Below, piece by piece: positions 41,080-42,733 of a stretch of 42,733 nt of DNA (the first letter of the stretch is position 1; each line of letters opens with the position of its first letter). A model generated the notes under the pieces. It saw only the letters and a list, made by a program, of their open reading frames with translations. It had not been told where the DNA came from and did not search any database. Both the position numbers and the translations under genes were made by a program. The DNA comes from an uncultured Clostridia bacterium (GTDB taxonomy: Bacteria; Bacillota; Clostridia; TANB77; CAG-508), in assembly GCA_944393485.1 (NCBI GenBank), contig CALYAJ010000012.1, positions 1 through 42,733 of the forward strand, in the 5' to 3' direction.

Positions 41080-41649
41080 TTAGAAATAATCCAACGGATT
41101 TACATATTTATCATTTATCCTAAAACCAAGATGTAGATGACAGCCAGTAGTAGCTCCATTTGTTGGTTTGCCATTTGAGTCGGTATATTTGTTGCCTGGG
41201 ACACCATAAACGTATTTTGGACCAACCTGAGCGATTATTTGCCCTCTTAAAACTATATCTCCTTCACTTACTAAAAAGTTAGGTGAAATATGACAATATG
41301 TAATTTTATAATTATCAAAAGATAATGTTAAAGTATAACCACCAGCACCTAAGAAACCAAGGAAAGATATTTTACCATCAGCAATAGCTATAAGATTTGT
41401 TCCTTCTGGAGCGCCAATATCTGTGCCATAATGAAAAGATGAAGCACCAGCTGTTGGAGCATTTCTTTTTCCAAAAGGAGAAGTAACTTTTGTATAACCA
41501 GGGATTGGCCAAGCAAATCCATTTGTAGAAATGGTTATAGAATTACTATATAATAAATTAGAATAATTATAATCTGATGATAAAGAAACAAAAAAAGTTG
41601 TAAATAAAATTAAAAGAATAATAAATGAAATAAAATATTTATGAATCAA
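41080..41649 (-). CDS. M23 family metallopeptidase
   Basis: A 189-residue secreted or membrane-anchored peptidase. An N-terminal helix (residues about 6-25) precedes a LytM domain: GFAWPIPGYTKVTSPFGKRN, SSFHYGTDIGAPEGTNLIAI (His and Asp ligands) and TTGCHLHLGFRINDKYVNPL (HxH). It resembles enzymes that cut peptidoglycan cross-bridges or act in sporulation. The TTG start at 41649 is supported by GGAGG 6 bases upstream. A hairpin lies immediately before that site. Confidence 0.92.
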   Translation of the reverse strand: MIHKYFISFIILLILFTTFFVSLSSDYNYSNLLYSNSITISTNGFAWPIPGYTKVTSPFGKRNAPTAGASSFHYGTDIGAPEGTNLIAIADGKISFLGFLGAGGYTLTLSFDNYKITYCHISPNFLVSEGDIVLRGQIIAQVGPKYVYGVPGNKYTDSNGKPTNGATTGCHLHLGFRINDKYVNPLDYF

Positions 41650-41660
41650 AATAAACCTCC

Positions 41661-41703
41661 AATAGTTACTAGAGCTTAGCTTCTAGTAACTATTTTTTTT
41701 TTT
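41661..41703 (+). terminator. Strong plus-strand terminator in the M23 leader
   Basis: AATAGTTACTAGA (41661-41673) pairs perfectly with TCTAGTAACTATT (41682-41694), followed by a run of about 12 T's on the plus strand. Both flanking genes are on the minus strand, where the hairpin instead sits in the M23 leader next to GGAGG. Long A and T tracts follow to 41740. Confidence 0.8.
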
Positions 41704-41732
41704 AAACTTTTTAAAAATATTTTTTTTTTTTT

Positions 41733-42464
41733 TTAAAATTTAATAAAATTTTTAAATATATTTTTAAATATATTTTTTTCTTTTAAAGATAAAGAATCGT
41801 TAGGTCTACTTTCTAAAAATAAATATAAAACCAATAGGTCAAGAGCTCTAAAAGACATTGCCTTAAAATATTTAGGATTTTCGCTTGAATTAATTGCAAG
41901 ACGATTTATTCTTGGCTTTTTTGCTAAAGACCAATCATCATTATGGATATCCTTATAAGCATAAGGATTACTAGAATTTGCAAAGAAAGCCATAGTCCAT
42001 GAACGCAATAGTAAATCGTAATTATTTCCTGGCTTAAATTTTGATATAAAATCTTTTTCTATAGTTTCATCAAAAGTAATTAAGCTAGAAAAAGTTATAT
42101 TTAGTTTTATATGTAAGTCTTCATCCAAATCATATGCTGACTTTAGAATTTGTATATTAGGAGGAACAGACAATCTTCCCAAATAATAAATTATATTTTC
42201 TTTTAAAAGAAATATTTTTTGTGCATCTAATATTAGAAAATTTGGTAAATCTATAGAATTAAATAATTTACCTTGATAGCAAGCATTTAATAATAAATAT
42301 AGGAAATCTTGTATTTCTAGTATTTCATTTTTGCTTAAAGAATTTAATTTTTTACGTACTGAATTTGTAACAGAATCTGTATTTGGCATTATTAGAGATT
42401 GTATTGCCAAATTTACATCTTTAGTTACTAATGCATTGAAAATTTTTTCGGCTATATTTCCCAT
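41733..42464 (-). CDS. Hypothetical protein, 243 aa
   Basis: Family not recognised. The protein has no signal peptide or membrane segment. It is mostly helical, with Leu-rich stretches (KNEILEIQDFLYLLLNACYQ; FRALDLLVLYLFLESRPNDS), and is slightly basic. A conserved-looking ALDLLVLYLF end suggests a helical bundle. AAGGAGT is 6 bases before ATG 42464. It lies downstream of tRNA-Trp, with a terminator between them. No relative is seen elsewhere in the window. Confidence 0.72.
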   Translation of the reverse strand: MGNIAEKIFNALVTKDVNLAIQSLIMPNTDSVTNSVRKKLNSLSKNEILEIQDFLYLLLNACYQGKLFNSIDLPNFLILDAQKIFLLKENIIYYLGRLSVPPNIQILKSAYDLDEDLHIKLNITFSSLITFDETIEKDFISKFKPGNNYDLLLRSWTMAFFANSSNPYAYKDIHNDDWSLAKKPRINRLAINSSENPKYFKAMSFRALDLLVLYLFLESRPNDSLSLKEKNIFKNIFKNFIKF

Positions 42465-42478
42465 AAAGACTCCTTAAA

Positions 42479-42507
42479 TAAAAAATAACCACAAAATAAA
42501 TTGTGGT
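42479..42507 (-). terminator. Terminator of the tRNA gene
   Basis: On the minus strand ACCACAA pairs with TTGTGGT around a short loop, followed by TATTTTTTATTT. It lies 13 bases beyond the tRNA end. Confidence 0.85.
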
Positions 42508-42519
42508 CTAATAAAAAAA

Positions 42520-42594
42520 TGGCAGGGGTAGTAGGATTCGAACCCACACAGGCGGTTTTGGAGACCGATGTGCTACCATTAACACTATACCCCT
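42520..42594 (-). tRNA. tRNA-Trp (anticodon CCA)
   Basis: 75 bases on the minus strand, including an encoded CCA end. The acceptor stem is AGGGGTA/TACCCCT, the D arm contains TAATGGTA, the anticodon loop is CTCCAAA (anticodon CCA), and the T arm holds GGGTTCGAATCC. All arms fold. One mismatch is present in the anticodon stem. Confidence 0.97.
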
Positions 42595-42611
42595 AAAAAT
42601 TCAACATCAAT

Positions 42612-42640
42612 ATAGTATCATATTGGAAAAATTTATGCAA
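42612..42640 (-). promoter_or_regulatory. Promoter of tRNA-Trp
   Basis: On the minus strand TTGCAT (42640-42635), 17 bases, TACTAT (42617-42612), about 17 bases before the tRNA. The rest of the window end (42641-42733) shows nothing I can name. Confidence 0.65.
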
Positions 42641-42733
42641 TAGGTTTAGCTAAAAAATCAGGATAAAGACATGAAAAAAAATTTCAAAGTTCTAAAATAA
42701 TATAAAAATCAATAAAAACCAGTTCCAAATATA

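Noticed and set aside
42520-42594. tRNA-Trp as an integration site of a mobile element
   Set aside because: No integrase gene and no repeated tRNA 3' end were found in the window.

Overview
The window is a 42.7 kb piece of a very AT-rich, spore-forming, Gram-positive chromosome, most likely a member of the Clostridia. The reasons are low G+C, strong AGGAGG-type ribosome binding sites, frequent TTG/GTG starts, a SleB cortex hydrolase, RemA, the Asp23/AmaP/DUF2273 set, Fhs, the YqeG-PilD-PepP-EFP neighbourhood and a CD1247-type protein. TGA is used as stop, so the code is standard. I cannot name genus or species from sequence alone.

Region 1 (1-8.4 kb) is accessory. It starts with a truncated DUF1016/YhcG nuclease remnant next to a 36-bp perfect palindrome. 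Then come a degenerate phosphoribosyltransferase-like protein, an unknown protein, a Zn-ribbon protein, a nitroreductase, two GNAT acetyltransferases, a Cys-rich membrane protein and a helix-hairpin-helix glycosylase-like protein. It ends with a MerR regulator, an iron-sulfur aldo/keto reductase and a DUF362 protein that look like a redox unit.

Region 2 (8.4-17.7 kb) holds a Bce/Yxd-type antimicrobial-peptide sensing and transport module: response regulator, intramembrane-sensing kinase, ABC ATPase, large permease and YxeA. The response regulator has an in-frame stop at codon 16. Kinase and transporter are separated by a 3.7 kb island of small unknown genes at 10.66-14.35 kb. The island has two plus-strand cassettes with nearly matching promoter and leader sequences, three paralogous minus-strand genes of about 150-160 codons, and one intact and one decayed copy of a further family. 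A BceR-like operator lies just upstream of the ABC transporter.

Region 3 (17.7-23.7 kb) encodes a GT51 transglycosylase, a glucoamylase-family (PF10091) protein, a pentapeptide-repeat protein, a Dabb protein, a possible structured RNA, DUF4186, an Lsa/CplR-like ABC-F protein and a DUF5131 protein.

Region 4 (23.7-41.0 kb) is core housekeeping, all on the plus strand: rsmE, a Lys-rich-tailed membrane protein, yicC, remA, rpoZ, gmk, priA, def, fmt; then asp23-like, amaP, DUF2273, nusB, xseA, xseB, a PAP2-like protein, fhs, sleB; then yqeG, a prepilin peptidase, an M24 peptidase, efp and a CD1247-like protein. The end (41.0-42.7 kb) is minus strand: an M23 peptidase, an unknown protein and tRNA-Trp(CCA).

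A dispersed palindromic repeat with a core like TTTAGGGACGGTCCTAAA recurs at least six or seven times in gaps between genes. One copy supplies the last codons of a protein. No transposase, integrase, rRNA or CRISPR array was seen. All identifications were made by reading motifs; no database search was possible.
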